DNA from: Pseudomonas sp. H1h
GTDB taxonomy: Bacteria; Pseudomonadota; Gammaproteobacteria; Pseudomonadales; Pseudomonadaceae
NCBI RefSeq assembly: GCF_000633255.1
Contig: NZ_AYMJ01000011.1
Span: 62,001 to 126,000, forward strand
Direction of reading: 5' to 3'
Length of the DNA: 64,000 nucleotides
Positions 53,895 through 64,000 of this stretch are shown here, in pieces. The position numbers were made by a program, and so were the translations under genes. Position 1 is the stretch's first letter; each line of letters starts with the position of its first letter. The notes beneath the pieces were generated by a model. The model was not told the origin of the DNA. It worked only from the letters and a program-made list of their open reading frames with translations, and made no database searches.

Positions 53895-54577
53895 TTGGCA
53901 TTCTGATTCCTGCACACAACGAGGAAGACCTGCTGGGGCAATGCCTCACCGCTGCGCTGCGCGCCAGCAAGCACGGGCTGTTGGCCGGCGAACCGGTGGA
54001 AGTGCTGGTGGTGCTCGACAGCTGCACCGACCGCTCGGCGCAGATCGTCAGCGGCTTTCCCGTGCTGAGCCTGCACATCGACGCGCGCAATGTCGGTCAG
54101 GCCCGGGCCGCCGGTGCGCAAGTCCTGCTGGAGCGCGGTGCGCGGTGGATTTCCTGCTCCGACGCCGACAGCCGGGTGGCCGATGACTGGCTGGTGGCGC
54201 AACTGGGGCTGGGGGCCGACGCGGTGTGCGGCACCGTGACCGTCGAGCATTGGGATCAATCGTTCGACGAGGCCGCGCAGATCCGCTATCACCGCCACTA
54301 TCAGGCGCGTGACGGGCATCGGCACATCCACGGCGCCAACCTGGGAATCAGCGCCGACGCCTACCGCTGGGCTGGCGGCTTCGAACCGCTGGCCTGCGAT
54401 GAAGACGTGCAACTGGTGCGGCAACTGGAACTGTCCGGCGCCGACATCGCCTGGAGCCATCGCCCGCAAGTGCACACCAGCGCCCGACTGGACAGTCGTG
54501 CACGCGGTGGATTCGGTGATTATCTGCGACATTTGGCACAGCTCGATCAAAAAAAAGCGGATCAGATTGATCTGTGA
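53891..54577 (+). CDS. Family 2 glycosyltransferase
   Basis: A 228-residue GT-A fold glycosyltransferase: IGILIPAHNEEDLLGQCLTA nucleotide-binding start, VEVLVVLDSCTDRSAQIV, and the metal motif ISCSDADSRVADDWLVAQL (DAD). The acceptor region is HIHGANLGISADAYRWAGGF, and CDEDVQLVRQLE matches the ED motif. There are no membrane segments. It overlaps the methyltransferase by ATGA and is last in the run. HxHGANLGI is typical of enzymes that transfer sugars to lipid or polysaccharide acceptors; donor and acceptor are unknown. Confidence 0.85.
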   Translation: MIGILIPAHNEEDLLGQCLTAALRASKHGLLAGEPVEVLVVLDSCTDRSAQIVSGFPVLSLHIDARNVGQARAAGAQVLLERGARWISCSDADSRVADDWLVAQLGLGADAVCGTVTVEHWDQSFDEAAQIRYHRHYQARDGHRHIHGANLGISADAYRWAGGFEPLACDEDVQLVRQLELSGADIAWSHRPQVHTSARLDSRARGGFGDYLRHLAQLDQKKADQIDL

Positions 54578-54734
54578 CGCGACGAACCGGCCGTCATGAG
54601 CAATACTCTGCTGCGCGGCAATCCAGGGTTCGGAGCGTCGCACGGCAATCCATCAGCCTTCACGGGTCGCGCGCGCCTGATTTTCCACGGCGTCTGTACG
54701 ACTGAGGGCCAGACACGACAAGGACGTAACACCC

Positions 54735-55493
54735 ATGAAACCGTTATCCCTCAGCGACAATCCGCTGCCGGCGCAGATATGGAACAGCGCCCCGCAGCTG
54801 GACAACATTCCCGTCATCAACACCCACAGTCTGGTGCCCCCCGGTGCCCGAGCGGTGGTGGTCGCACCGCATCCTGGTGATGAAGTGGTGACCTGCGGCG
54901 GCCTCCTGCAATTACTTTCCAGCCTCGGCCACCCCCTGCAATTGCTCTCGATCACTGACGGCAGCGCCAGCCACCCCGGCTCGCGACAATGGTCGGAAAA
55001 ACGCCTGAGCGTATTCCGCCCGCAAGAAAGCGTCGAAGCCCTGCGCCGCCTCGGTCTGCCGATGCACAGCCTGAAATGGGTACGCGGCGGGTTCACCGAC
55101 AATGCGTTGCTGGAGCGCGAAGCCGACCTCACCGACTTCATCGCGCGCTACCTGCGCCCCGGAGATGTGGTCTTCAGTACCTGGGCCGGCGACGGCAGTG
55201 ACGACCACGAGGCGGTCGGAAATGCCAGCGCCAAAGCGGCAGCGCAGGTCGGAGCAACCTTTCATGACGTGCCGGTCTGGGCCTGGCACTGGCCGGAACG
55301 CGATCAGCACCTGATCCCCTGGGAACGTGCGCGCAAATTGCGGCTCGACACCTGGACTGTCGCGCGCAAGAGCCACGCCACCCATGCCTATGCCAGCCAG
55401 CTCAAGGGCGAACCGGCCATCGGCATCGCGCCCCTGCTGCCGCGGGTGATCCTGGAGCGCATGCGCCTGCCCTACGAAATAGTCTTCGTCTGA
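54735..55493 (+). CDS. PIG-L family protein, altered active site
   Basis: A 252-residue paralogue of the PIG-L enzyme at 52528; long stretches are near-identical ([50 protein letters not shown]). The core motif reads [20 protein letters not shown]: the general-base Asp (Asp52 in the neighbour) is Gly48, while His46 and Asp49 for zinc remain. In the second motif GHCDHEAVG has become GSDDHEAVG, keeping the ligand His. It may bind zinc without normal deacetylase activity, or use another base. It is separated from the four-gene run by 157 bp, and no strong promoter is seen. It probably arose by duplication within this locus. Confidence 0.85.
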   Translation: MKPLSLSDNPLPAQIWNSAPQLDNIPVINTHSLVPPGARAVVVAPHPGDEVVTCGGLLQLLSSLGHPLQLLSITDGSASHPGSRQWSEKRLSVFRPQESVEALRRLGLPMHSLKWVRGGFTDNALLEREADLTDFIARYLRPGDVVFSTWAGDGSDDHEAVGNASAKAAAQVGATFHDVPVWAWHWPERDQHLIPWERARKLRLDTWTVARKSHATHAYASQLKGEPAIGIAPLLPRVILERMRLPYEIVFV

Positions 55494-55504
55494 AGCACAC
55501 AACC

Positions 55505-55596
55505 CTGTGGGAGCGGGCTTGCTCGCGAACAGGTCGTCACCTGCAACATCACAGGTGTCTGACCCGCCGTCTTCGCGAGCAAGCCCGCTCCCACAG
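55505..55596. repeat. REPIN with 25-bp perfect arms
   Basis: The arm at 55505-55529 (CTGTGGGAGCGGGCTTGCTC, then GCGAA) is perfectly complementary to 55572-55596. A smaller CACCTG/CAGGTG hairpin lies in the loop. Four T follow, so it may also stop transcripts of the second PIG-L gene. Confidence 0.85.
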
Positions 55597-55687
55597 TTTT
55601 TTGCCTGCGCTCATACCGCATCTACAAGGAACTGCCGCCCCACTGCATCAGTCGCATAAGAAGGAAGCCGTTTTCAGAGGAGTGAAC

Positions 55688-56470
55688 GTGTCCAGCGATC
55701 CCAAGCGTCACGCCGTCGACGCCCCCGTCATCCAGCGCCTGCGCGTGCTGACGGTCAATACTCACAAGGGCTTCACCGCCCTCAACCGGCGCTTCATCCT
55801 GCCGGAACTGCGCGAAGCAGTGCGCAGCACCTGCGCCGATCTGGTGTTTCTGCAGGAAGTGGTCGGTGAACACGAACGCCATTCCAATCGCTACAACGAA
55901 TGGCCGCAAACCTCGCAATACGAATTTCTCGCCGACAGTATGTGGAGCGACTTCGCCTACGGGCGCAATGCCGTCTACCCCGATGGTCACCACGGCAATG
56001 CCCTGCTGTCGAAGTACCCGATCCGCGAATACCGCAACCTCGACGTGTCGATCACCGGCCCCGAACGCCGAGGCTTGCTGCATTGTGTGCTGGACGTACC
56101 GGGGCACGCCGAAGTGCATGCGATCTGCGTGCATTTGAGTTTGCTGGAAAGCCATCGGCAACTGCAGTTGCAACTGCTCTGCCAGTTGCTCGAATCACTG
56201 CCCGACGATGCACCGGTGATCATTGCCGGTGACTTCAACGACTGGCAGTTGCAGGGCAACCTGACCCTCGCCCGCCGCGATGACTTGCACGAAGCGTTCG
56301 AGCGCCACCACGGTCGTCCTGCCAAGACCTATCCGGCACGTTTTCCATTGCTGCGCCTAGACCGGGTCTACCTGCGTAATGCCAGCAGCCACGACCCGCA
56401 AATACTGGGCAACAGGCCGTGGACACACCTGTCGGATCACTTGCCGCTGGCGGTTGAAGTGCATTTGTAA
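55688..56470 (+). CDS. EEP-family endonuclease/phosphatase (YbhP-like)
   Basis: A 260-residue member of the endonuclease/exonuclease/phosphatase family. Motifs: [12 protein letters not shown] (Asn), [10 protein letters not shown] (metal Glu), [22 protein letters not shown] and [14 protein letters not shown] (His), [11 protein letters not shown] (Asp and Asn), and [13 protein letters not shown] (Asp-His). All catalytic residues are present. A GTG start at 55688 is chosen because AGAGGAG lies 5-6 nt upstream; ATG 55601 sits at the REPIN edge without a ribosome site. In other bacteria such a gene (ybhP) neighbours a cardiolipin synthase; here an autotransporter takes that place. Confidence 0.85.
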   Translation: MSSDPKRHAVDAPVIQRLRVLTVNTHKGFTALNRRFILPELREAVRSTCADLVFLQEVVGEHERHSNRYNEWPQTSQYEFLADSMWSDFAYGRNAVYPDGHHGNALLSKYPIREYRNLDVSITGPERRGLLHCVLDVPGHAEVHAICVHLSLLESHRQLQLQLLCQLLESLPDDAPVIIAGDFNDWQLQGNLTLARRDDLHEAFERHHGRPAKTYPARFPLLRLDRVYLRNASSHDPQILGNRPWTHLSDHLPLAVEVHL

Positions 56471-56664
56471 ACGCAGTTCTGACATGACCGTTGGTCAGCC
56501 CTGCTTGATCGACGGGCAAAACCTTCTACACCTAAAACAGCTCAAGGAGTAGCGCATTCAATTCGTTAGAGCATGGTTCTCACGTTGTGCCTCAGTTGTA
56601 TCGGGAGGCCGAGCCAAGGCTCGCTCAAGGATGGATTTCCCGAATTCAGCCGAAGGGAATTGCC

Positions 56665-59253
56665 ATGACGCGCTACACCAGACACCTGCGGTCACTGCCG
56701 CAGGCTTTGCTCCTGCCTGCCTCGCTCCTGTTGCTCAACAGCCCACCCGCCTCTGCTGCCTGTTCGCTGATTGCAGGTCCCGGCAACGACGCCTTCACCT
56801 GTGACAGCGGCAGCAGCGGGTCGCTGACTGATCTTGCCGGCAACAACAGCCTGACCTTCCCCGCCAACGGCACCGGACAGATCAATGGCAGCGTGACCTT
56901 TGGCGCCGGCGCCGACCGGGTGAACATGCAATCGGGGGTGATTACCGGCGCGGTCAGCCAGGGTGCCGGCATCGACGACTTCGTCATGAGCGGCGGTTCC
57001 ATTGGCTCGCTGGCACAGGGCGACGGCCGCGATACCTTTCTGATGACCGGTGGCACCATCGTCGGTGCCTTCGAGGACGGCGACGTTGCGCGCATGACCG
57101 GCGGCACCATCGGCCGCGTCGACATGAAACTCGACAACAACATCTTCGATCTGTCCGGCGGGCAGATCCTCGGCAATCTGGTGACCGGCTTCGGCACCGA
57201 CACCATTATCGTTTCCGGCGGGCGCATCGGCGGCAACATCAGCGTCAGTGGTGGCAACGACAGCATCACCGTGACCGGCGGTGAAATTGGCGGTGAGATT
57301 CGCGCCAGCGCCGGTGACGACAGCTTGCTGTGGAGCGGCGGGATAATCCGCTCGGCAATTCTGATGGGCGACGGCAACGACAACGCAACGCTGCGCAATC
57401 TGGATGACAGCCTGCTCACGCTGACACCGAGCGTGGATGGCGGCGCCGGCAACGATGTGCTGACCTTCGACAATACCCGCACCGCACTGCCGGCGCGCTT
57501 CAGCCATTGGGAAACAGTGAACCTGAACAACGCCTCGCAACTGGAACTGGGCTCGGGCACCTTGCTGCTGGGCGATGTTGTCAGTGGCACGGGTACGCTG
57601 AACGTCGACGCCAGCAGCAGCGTGTTCTCGACCCAGGGCGCCGTGTCACCTGCCGTGGCCGGGCAAGCGGTGACTTTCAATAACGCCGGGGTCATTGACC
57701 TGACCCGCAACAACAGTCGCACCGATGACACACTGACGGTCAATGGCAACTATGTCGGCAATGGCGGGCAGTTGCTGTTGCAAAGCGTGCTCGATGGCGA
57801 CGGCGCACCCAGTGACAAACTGGTGGTCAACAACGGCAGCCTGAGCGGCATGACCGCCATCACCGTCAGCAATCTCGGCGGGCTGGGTGGGCTGACGCTG
57901 GAAAACGGCATTCAACTGGTACAGGCCCAAGGTACTGCCGTGAGCAACAATTCCGCGTTCGTCCTCAACGGCCCGATTTCAGCCGGTGCCTACGATTACT
58001 ACCTGTTCAAGGGCGGTGTCACCGCCGGCAGCGAAAACAGCTGGTATCTGCGCTCGGCGGTGGTCGCGCCTCAGGTGGTGAGCGTGCCCAATCCCGATCC
58101 GACGCTGCCGCCGATTCTTGTGCCAGTGGTGCCTGTACCGGTCGCGGCCGCCATCATCCCGGCCCCTGTGATCGCGCCCTCGCCTCCCGGGCAACCGGCT
58201 TCGCCGACAACCCCGGCATCGCCCCCGGCTGCGCCTGTTGCGGCATTGGCTGTGCAGCCGGTACTGCCCGTCGCCGTGGCAGGCGCCGCACCGATCCCGA
58301 TCTACCGTCCCGAGGTGCCAACCTGGTCAGTGCTGCCGCCCGCCGCCGCACAATTGACCCTCAGCGCCCTCGGCACTTTCCACGACCGTCAGGGCGAACA
58401 GCGCCTGCTCAGCGAGACCGGTGCGTTTGGCGCCGGTTGGGGTCGGGTCTACGGCAAGAACCTCGACCACACCTGGGCCGGGACTGTCACGCCGCGCCTG
58501 GACGGCTCGCTCAACGGCTTCCAGGTCGGCAACGATCTGTACAGCTCGCCGACCTCTGGCGGTCAGACCCAACGCATCGGTCTGTTTGTCGGCCATAGCC
58601 GGATTCAAGGCGATGTCGACGGTTTCAACGAAGGCTTCGAACACAACAGTGCGGGCAAGATCAAGCTGGAGGGCGACAGCTATGGCCTGTACTGGACGCT
58701 GACCGATCCCTGCGGCTGGTACATCGATACGGTGGCGATGGGCACGCGATTCGACGGCGACAACCGCTCCGACCGCGGCCTTAAACTGGACAACCGCGGC
58801 CACGCGCTCACGCTCTCCGCCGAGGCCGGTTATCCGTTCGCCCTCAACGACACCTGGCTGGTCGAGCCGCAAGTGCAAGTGATCCACCAGAACATCTCCC
58901 TCGACAGCCAGGATGATGGCATCTCCCGGGTATCGTTCGACTCCGACGGCGCCTGGACCGGGCGTCTTGGCGCACGGCTCAAGGGCCGTTATCAGGTCAA
59001 CGGGATGCCGCTGGAACCCTACCTGCGGGCCAATCTGTGGCACACCTTTTCCGGCACCGATTCAGTGACATTCGACGGCACCGACACCATCGACAGCGAA
59101 CAGAAGTCTTCGACTGCGGATGTCGGACTCGGCATCGTGCTGACCCTCGACCGCGCCGTGAGTGTCTACGCCAGCACCGATTACAGTAGCAATATTGATA
59201 GCAATGACCTGCGTGGCCTGGCCGGAAATCTGGGTGTTCGCATCAGTTGGTAG
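56665..59253 (+). CDS. Autotransporter with beta-helical passenger
   Basis: An 862-residue type Va secretion protein. Signal peptide with a hydrophobic core (ALLLPASLLLLNSPPASA), cut after ASA. The passenger (about 33-470) is made of short repeats of the type VMSGGSIGSLAQGDGRDTFL, LMTGGTIVGAFEDGD, RMTGGTIGRV, DLSGGQILGNL and VSGGRIGGNI, giving a beta-helix. About ten copies are followed by an autochaperone-like part (VNGNYVGNGGQLLLQSVLDG). A Pro/Val/Ala-rich linker (about 495-555) leads to a barrel of about 280 residues ending LGVRISW. No protease or lipase catalytic site is seen, so adhesion is likely. AAGGGA precedes the ATG. Confidence 0.87.
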   Translation: MTRYTRHLRSLPQALLLPASLLLLNSPPASAACSLIAGPGNDAFTCDSGSSGSLTDLAGNNSLTFPANGTGQINGSVTFGAGADRVNMQSGVITGAVSQGAGIDDFVMSGGSIGSLAQGDGRDTFLMTGGTIVGAFEDGDVARMTGGTIGRVDMKLDNNIFDLSGGQILGNLVTGFGTDTIIVSGGRIGGNISVSGGNDSITVTGGEIGGEIRASAGDDSLLWSGGIIRSAILMGDGNDNATLRNLDDSLLTLTPSVDGGAGNDVLTFDNTRTALPARFSHWETVNLNNASQLELGSGTLLLGDVVSGTGTLNVDASSSVFSTQGAVSPAVAGQAVTFNNAGVIDLTRNNSRTDDTLTVNGNYVGNGGQLLLQSVLDGDGAPSDKLVVNNGSLSGMTAITVSNLGGLGGLTLENGIQLVQAQGTAVSNNSAFVLNGPISAGAYDYYLFKGGVTAGSENSWYLRSAVVAPQVVSVPNPDPTLPPILVPVVPVPVAAAIIPAPVIAPSPPGQPASPTTPASPPAAPVAALAVQPVLPVAVAGAAPIPIYRPEVPTWSVLPPAAAQLTLSALGTFHDRQGEQRLLSETGAFGAGWGRVYGKNLDHTWAGTVTPRLDGSLNGFQVGNDLYSSPTSGGQTQRIGLFVGHSRIQGDVDGFNEGFEHNSAGKIKLEGDSYGLYWTLTDPCGWYIDTVAMGTRFDGDNRSDRGLKLDNRGHALTLSAEAGYPFALNDTWLVEPQVQVIHQNISLDSQDDGISRVSFDSDGAWTGRLGARLKGRYQVNGMPLEPYLRANLWHTFSGTDSVTFDGTDTIDSEQKSSTADVGLGIVLTLDRAVSVYASTDYSSNIDSNDLRGLAGNLGVRISW

Positions 59254-59328
59254 ACCAATAGCCGGGCGCGCTTTTCGCGCTGTATGCGATCACTGAGGGC
59301 CGGGGCCTGCGGTGTCATGACCGACGCC

Positions 59329-59392
59329 TTCGCGAGCACGCTCGCTCCCACAGGTCTTGCATCGTACTTGTGGGAGCGGGCTTGCTCGCGAA
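59329..59392. repeat. REPIN
   Basis: Inverted REP arms at 59329-59352 and 59369-59392 lie between the convergent autotransporter and glgB genes. Confidence 0.8.
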
Positions 59393-59412
59393 AGGATCGA
59401 CGTGGTGCCGGA

Positions 59413-61644
59413 TCAGCCCTCAGGCTTGAGAATCAACACCGCCAACGGCGGCAGATTCAACTCCAGCGACAGAGACTGCCCGTGGCTCGCCACCTCGTCG
59501 GTGAACGCGCCACCGCCATTGCCGTAATTGGACCCGGCATAGGTGTCGGCATCGCTGTTGAGCAGCTCGGTCCAGCGCCCGGCAAACGGTACGCCCACGC
59601 GATAGGACTGACGCGGCACCGGGGTGAAGTTGGCCACCACCAGCACCGGTTTGCCGTCCTTGCTCCAGCGCAGCCACGCATACACGCTGTTGATCGCATC
59701 ATCGCCGATCAGCCACTGGAAGCCCTGCGGCGCATCGTCCTGATCGTGCAGCGCCGGTTCGTCGCGGTACAAGCGGTTGAGGTCACCAACCAGTTTCTGC
59801 ACGCCTTTGTGCTCGGAATACTGCAGCAGATACCAATCGAGTTGCTGATCGTGATTCCACTCACGCCACTGGCCGAACTCACAGCCCATGAACAACAGCT
59901 TTTTACCCGGGTGGGTCCACATGAAGCTCAGATAGGCGCGCAGGTTGGCGAACTTCTGCCAGCGATCGCCGGGCATCTTGTCGATCAGCGAGTGCTTGCC
60001 GTGCACCACTTCGTCGTGGGAAATCGGCAGGATGAAGCGCTCGGACCAGGCGTAGACCAGACCAAAGCTCAGTTCGTTGTGATGATGCGCGCGGTACACC
60101 GGGTCCTGTTGGATGTAGTGCAGCGAGTCGTGCATCCAGCCCATGTTCCATTTGTAGGCAAAACCTAGGCCGCCCTGCTGGGTGCTCTGACTGACGCCTG
60201 GCCATGCGGTGGATTCTTCGGCGATCACCAGCGCACCCGGGGCTTCCAGCTCGACCACGTCATTCAAGTGCCGGAGGAAATCGATGGCTTCCAGATTTTC
60301 CCGTCCGCCATGGCGGTTCGGCACCCATTCGCCAGCCTTGCGCGAATAGTCGCGATAGAGCATCGAGGCCACCGCGTCGACCCGCAAGCCATCGACGTGA
60401 AAATGCTTCAACCAGTGCAGCGCCGAGGCCAGCATGTAACCGTGCACCTCGGTGCGTCCCAGGTTGTAGATCAACGTGTCCCAGTCCTGATGGAAGCCTT
60501 CCAGCGGGTTGCCGTATTCGTACAGCGCCGTGCCGTCGAACTGCGCCAGACCGTGGGTGTCGGTGGGAAAATGCGCCGGCACCCAGTCGAGAATCACGCC
60601 GATACCGGCCTGGTGACAGGCGTTGACGAAATCGCCGAACTGCTCCGGTGTGCCGTATCGCGCGCTCGGGGCGAATTGCGAGAGCAACTGATAGCCCCAC
60701 GAACCGCCGAACGGGTGCTCCATGATCGGCATCAGTTCGATATGGGTGAAGCCCAGTTCCTTGACGTAAGGAATCAACCGCTCGGCCAGCTCCGGCCAAG
60801 TGTATTGGCGGGCGACTTCGCCCAGATCGTCCAGTTCGCACTGCCACGATCCGGCGTGCAGCTCGTAGATCGACAGTGGCTGCGAATGCTGTTGCCGCTG
60901 GCGACGGCCGCTCATCCACTCCTGATCCTGCCAGTTGATCTGCAGCGGCGCGGCGACTTTCGACGCGGTGTCCGGTGGCAGGCTGGTGGCCAGCGCCATC
61001 GGGTCGGCCTTCAGCGGCAGAATGCCGTGGGCGCCGAGAATTTCGTACTTGTACAACTCGCCCGCTTGCAGGCGCGGAATGAACAGCTCCCAGACCCCGG
61101 ACGGATGCCGCAGGCGCATCGGATGCCGGCGCCCGTCCCACACGTTGAAATCGCCCACCACCGACACGCGCCGGGCGTTCGGCGCCCAGACGGCAAAGCG
61201 CACGCCCTCCACGCCCTCGACGGTGGTCAGTTGCGCACCGAGGCAACTGCTCAGGTCGCGGTGATTGCCTTCAGCAAACAGATATAAATCCATTTCACCG
61301 AGCAACTGGCCAAAGCTGTAGGGATCTTCCGCTACCTGCTCGCCCCCGGCCCAGCGCGTGCGCAGCCGATACGGCCGGGCCTGCGCAAAGTGTCCGACAA
61401 ACAGCCCCGGTGTTTCGGTGGCCGTCAGTTCGCCGCGCTCTTCGCCGCTGTCCCTGTCCAATACTTCAACTTTCAACGCACCGGGCAGATAAGCCCGGAT
61501 GAATTGCCCGCCGGCACCATCGCCGTGGGGGCCAAGAATGGAAAACGGGTCGTGGTGTTCGGCGCGCACCAAGGCATCGATGTCCTGCGCCGCCGGTAAT
61601 AACACTTCTTTAGCGTGACCCTGTTCCTTGTTCGAGAAACTCAT
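59413..61644 (-). CDS. glgB: 1,4-alpha-glucan branching enzyme
   Basis: A GH13 enzyme, 743 residues, that introduces alpha-1,6 branches. Two N-terminal CBM48-type domains ([40 protein letters not shown]) precede the barrel: [40 protein letters not shown] (nucleophile Asp), [20 protein letters not shown] (acid Glu) and [20 protein letters not shown] (Asp). Length fits E. coli-type GlgB (about 730). Its ATG is 2 bp after the treS stop and its GGAG lies within the treS end, so translation is coupled. It converges on the autotransporter gene. Confidence 0.93.
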   Translation of the reverse strand: MSFSNKEQGHAKEVLLPAAQDIDALVRAEHHDPFSILGPHGDGAGGQFIRAYLPGALKVEVLDRDSGEERGELTATETPGLFVGHFAQARPYRLRTRWAGGEQVAEDPYSFGQLLGEMDLYLFAEGNHRDLSSCLGAQLTTVEGVEGVRFAVWAPNARRVSVVGDFNVWDGRRHPMRLRHPSGVWELFIPRLQAGELYKYEILGAHGILPLKADPMALATSLPPDTASKVAAPLQINWQDQEWMSGRRQRQQHSQPLSIYELHAGSWQCELDDLGEVARQYTWPELAERLIPYVKELGFTHIELMPIMEHPFGGSWGYQLLSQFAPSARYGTPEQFGDFVNACHQAGIGVILDWVPAHFPTDTHGLAQFDGTALYEYGNPLEGFHQDWDTLIYNLGRTEVHGYMLASALHWLKHFHVDGLRVDAVASMLYRDYSRKAGEWVPNRHGGRENLEAIDFLRHLNDVVELEAPGALVIAEESTAWPGVSQSTQQGGLGFAYKWNMGWMHDSLHYIQQDPVYRAHHHNELSFGLVYAWSERFILPISHDEVVHGKHSLIDKMPGDRWQKFANLRAYLSFMWTHPGKKLLFMGCEFGQWREWNHDQQLDWYLLQYSEHKGVQKLVGDLNRLYRDEPALHDQDDAPQGFQWLIGDDAINSVYAWLRWSKDGKPVLVVANFTPVPRQSYRVGVPFAGRWTELLNSDADTYAGSNYGNGGGAFTDEVASHGQSLSLELNLPPLAVLILKPEG

Positions 61645-61646
61645 GA

Positions 61647-64000
61647 CTACTCTCCACCAAGATCGGAAAAGGGTTTAAGCCCCGTCAATAACCCATACAA
61701 ACCGTGCAACGGCACGGGCAGCCACGTGGGGCGATTTTCGGCTTCATAGGCCACTTCATAGGCCGCCTTCTCCAGGCCGAACAGCGCAAGCGCAGCGTCG
61801 GCACCTGCAGGATCCTGCCAGGCATGATCAAGACTAGCTGCCGCCCGGCGATATGCCTGCACAAATGCCTCGCGGGCCTCGCGCAAGTAGCGCTCGGCGA
61901 CGCGATGACGCGCCGCTTCGGATTCAGGACTGTGATCGACGTTGTGTACGTTGATGGTCATTGCTGCGGCGTAATCGAACGAGCGCAGCACTCCGCTGAC
62001 ATCCTTGTACGGGCTATGTTTGCCACGACGCTCGTGCAGCGGCCGTGCCGGCTCACCCTCGAAATCGATCAGGTAGGCATCGCCCTTGATCACCAGCACC
62101 TGGCCCAGATGCAGATCGCCGTGGACGCGAATGCGCAACCCGCCGACCGCTTGTTTCGCCAGATCCTGCACGTGCGTGAGGATGGTTTTCTTTTCGTCGA
62201 TCAGATGTTTGACCCGTTTCTGATCCGCCGCGCCCAACTGGCCCTGATGCTGTTTGAGCAGCTTCAACGCATGCTCCACTTGCGCCGCAACGTCCTTGCC
62301 GATGGTTTGTGCATCCTTGGCACTGGTGGTCTGCGGGGCGAAATCCGGGTTGTCGCTCGGCGCCGCCAGCACCTGGTGCATCTCGCCCAGACGCTGGCCG
62401 AGCATGGCGGCGAAGTCCTTCAACTCACCCAGGGCGTTGTAATGCTGCTCCTGCTCGGACATGGCGTCGGCCAGTTCATCGCGCAGCGCCCGCTCAAGGT
62501 TGTTCTGAGTCCATTCCCAGGCATCGCCCTGATTGCTCAGATAGCCTTGGGCAATCATCAGCAGATTGTCTTCGCCGTTGGCATCACGGCGGATCACCGA
62601 ACCCAGCAGCGGCGAGATATTCTCGAAACCGGCCTCGGTCAGGCAGGCACTCATTTCCAGTTCCGGGTGCACCCCGGAGGCGACCTTGCGGATCAGTTTC
62701 AACACCAGACTGTTGCCGATCACCACCGAACTGTTCGATTGTTCAGCCGACAGATAACGCACTTCCGACTCGGCGCCGAGGCCAAGTTTTGCAAGCTGTG
62801 CAGTCGGGGCGAAACGAATCTCGCCCTCTTCGCAATTGAGCACCGTGTTGTTCTGCATGCCTTGCAGCACCGCGCGAATGAACGCTTCGAGGCTGAACGC
62901 ATCGGTGATCAGCCCGACCTGACGTCCGCGCCGTACCCGCGACAACGCCAGCTGCTGGGGCAGCGCCGGGCCGACCTGATCCTCCGCGATGAAACCAAAC
63001 GGCAATTGATAGCGGCTGGTCTGCCCGCCGCTGGTCACTTCAATCTCGCTCAGCAGCACTGGATGCTGCGCATCGCCAAAGCGTACGCCGTAGGCCAGAT
63101 GCACCTGCTCGATGGCCGCATCCTTACCGGCAAACCAGCGGCGGTTCTGCAACCAGCTCGGCAAGATGCCCTGCTCCAGGGTGTTGCGGGTTGGCGCTTC
63201 GAGCAGCTCTTCCATGCGTTTTTTCAGCACCAGCGTAGTGAAGTCCGGCAGGCTCTGCGCCGGCTCCACATGCCAGCTCGGCATCTGGTTTTCCGTGGCC
63301 AGGGCGAACCAGTAGAAGCCGTACGGCGCCAGGGTCAGGAGGAAATTCAACTGGCCGATTGGTGGGAAGGCGTTACCGCCGAGCATCTCCACCGGGACCA
63401 TGCCGACGTAGGCCGACAGATCCAGCTCCGCCGCTTGCGCGCTGCGCGACACGTTGGCCACGCAGAGGATGATTTCATGCTTGCCGTCGGCGTCGGTGAA
63501 TTCTCGGGTGTAGGCCAGAATCCGCCGGTTGCTCGGCGACAGCATCTTCAACGTGCCGCGCCCGAAGGCCTTGGACTGCTTGCGCACGGCGAGCATGCGT
63601 CGCGTCCAGTTGAGCAGCGAATGCGGGTCGCCAGCCTGGGTTTCGACGTTCACCGACAGGTAGCCGTACTGCGGGTCCATGATCGGCGGCAGCACCAGGC
63701 TTGCCGGGTCGGCGCGGGAGAAACCACCGTTGCGGTCGATCGACCATTGCATCGGGGTACGCACGCCGTCGCGGTCGCCTAGATAGATGTTGTCGCCCAT
63801 GCCGATTTCATCGCCGTAATACAAGGTCGGCGTGCCCGGCATCGACAACAGCAGGCTATTGAGCAATTCGACGCGGCGGCGATCACGCTCCATCAACGGC
63901 GCCAGACGCCGGCGAATGCCAAGGTTGATTCGCGCGCGACGGTCAGCAGCGTAGTAATTCCACAGGTAATCGCGCTCCTTGTCGGTGACCATCTCCAGCG
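61647..64000 (-). CDS. treS: Trehalose synthase-maltokinase fusion, partial
   Basis: The 3' part of a fusion gene; the frame continues past the right window edge, so the ATG at 63992 is not the start. Residues up to about 240 of the visible part are the end of the TreS barrel and C-terminal domain: [40 protein letters not shown]. From about residue 265 the maltokinase (Pep2) part runs to the end: [36 protein letters not shown] (catalytic Asp) and [12 protein letters not shown] (metal Asp). TreS interconverts maltose and trehalose and the kinase makes maltose-1-phosphate, the GlgE substrate. glgB follows after 2 bp. Confidence 0.92.
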   Translation of the reverse strand, partial: LEMVTDKERDYLWNYYAADRRARINLGIRRRLAPLMERDRRRVELLNSLLLSMPGTPTLYYGDEIGMGDNIYLGDRDGVRTPMQWSIDRNGGFSRADPASLVLPPIMDPQYGYLSVNVETQAGDPHSLLNWTRRMLAVRKQSKAFGRGTLKMLSPSNRRILAYTREFTDADGKHEIILCVANVSRSAQAAELDLSAYVGMVPVEMLGGNAFPPIGQLNFLLTLAPYGFYWFALATENQMPSWHVEPAQSLPDFTTLVLKKRMEELLEAPTRNTLEQGILPSWLQNRRWFAGKDAAIEQVHLAYGVRFGDAQHPVLLSEIEVTSGGQTSRYQLPFGFIAEDQVGPALPQQLALSRVRRGRQVGLITDAFSLEAFIRAVLQGMQNNTVLNCEEGEIRFAPTAQLAKLGLGAESEVRYLSAEQSNSSVVIGNSLVLKLIRKVASGVHPELEMSACLTEAGFENISPLLGSVIRRDANGEDNLLMIAQGYLSNQGDAWEWTQNNLERALRDELADAMSEQEQHYNALGELKDFAAMLGQRLGEMHQVLAAPSDNPDFAPQTTSAKDAQTIGKDVAAQVEHALKLLKQHQGQLGAADQKRVKHLIDEKKTILTHVQDLAKQAVGGLRIRVHGDLHLGQVLVIKGDAYLIDFEGEPARPLHERRGKHSPYKDVSGVLRSFDYAAAMTINVHNVDHSPESEAARHRVAERYLREAREAFVQAYRRAAASLDHAWQDPAGADAALALFGLEKAAYEVAYEAENRPTWLPVPLHGLYGLLTGLKPFSDLGGE

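Overview
The window is chromosomal DNA of a fluorescent Pseudomonas, most likely of the P. fluorescens group. The evidence is high GC, dense short-spaced operons, many GTGGGAGC-type REP palindromes, a pvdQ acylase typical of pyoverdine producers, and an alpha-glucan/trehalose locus in Pseudomonas-like order. No tRNA, rRNA, CRISPR array, insertion sequence or prophage was recognised.

Left part (1-16.2 kb). The tail of a coiled-coil protein converges on gor. Then come a TonB-dependent siderophore receptor preceded by a PvdS-like promoter, a small exported protein, an acetyltransferase and zapE. A tandem array of five ~173-bp REPIN units fills 6.34-7.19 kb and runs into the 3' end of speB. speB (agmatinase) and a polyamine-type binding protein form a pair, divergent from a LysR gene. 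An NCS2 nucleobase permease, a LEA-type lipoprotein, a nitrilase divergent from a LysR gene, two small proteins and dpkA follow.

Middle (16.4-39.9 kb). A 1106-residue protein with an internally repeated module overlaps by GTGA a 501-residue protein carrying HEFAH. Together they look like a dermonecrotic-toxin-type protein split in two. Next come an orphan FecR anti-sigma gene and pvdQ, convergent, and a Fur-like winged-helix gene divergent from pvdQ. From 26.6 to 33.7 kb lies the most unusual cluster: an MFS exporter, a LuxE-like acyl-protein synthetase, a LuxC-like reductase fused to an AMP-ligase, a second AMP-ligase and a GNAT enzyme. No luciferase genes are present, and the leader can form two mutually exclusive hairpins. 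An unknown protein, a chemoreceptor, a DUF411/YqaA pair, an alpha/beta hydrolase and a D-2-hydroxyacid dehydrogenase follow.

Right part (40.5-64 kb). This is an alpha-glucan/trehalose locus. glgA-treZ-malQ-treY-DUF2934-glgX point right; glgB and a treS-maltokinase fusion, cut by the window edge, point left. GlgA and GlgB build the glucan, GlgX and MalQ debranch and remodel it, TreY and TreZ turn it into trehalose, and TreS-maltokinase links trehalose to maltose-1-phosphate. Between the two halves sit a tightly coupled operon (acyl-CoA dehydrogenase-like, PIG-L deacetylase, methyltransferase, family 2 glycosyltransferase), a second PIG-L gene with an altered active site, an EEP-family hydrolase and an autotransporter.
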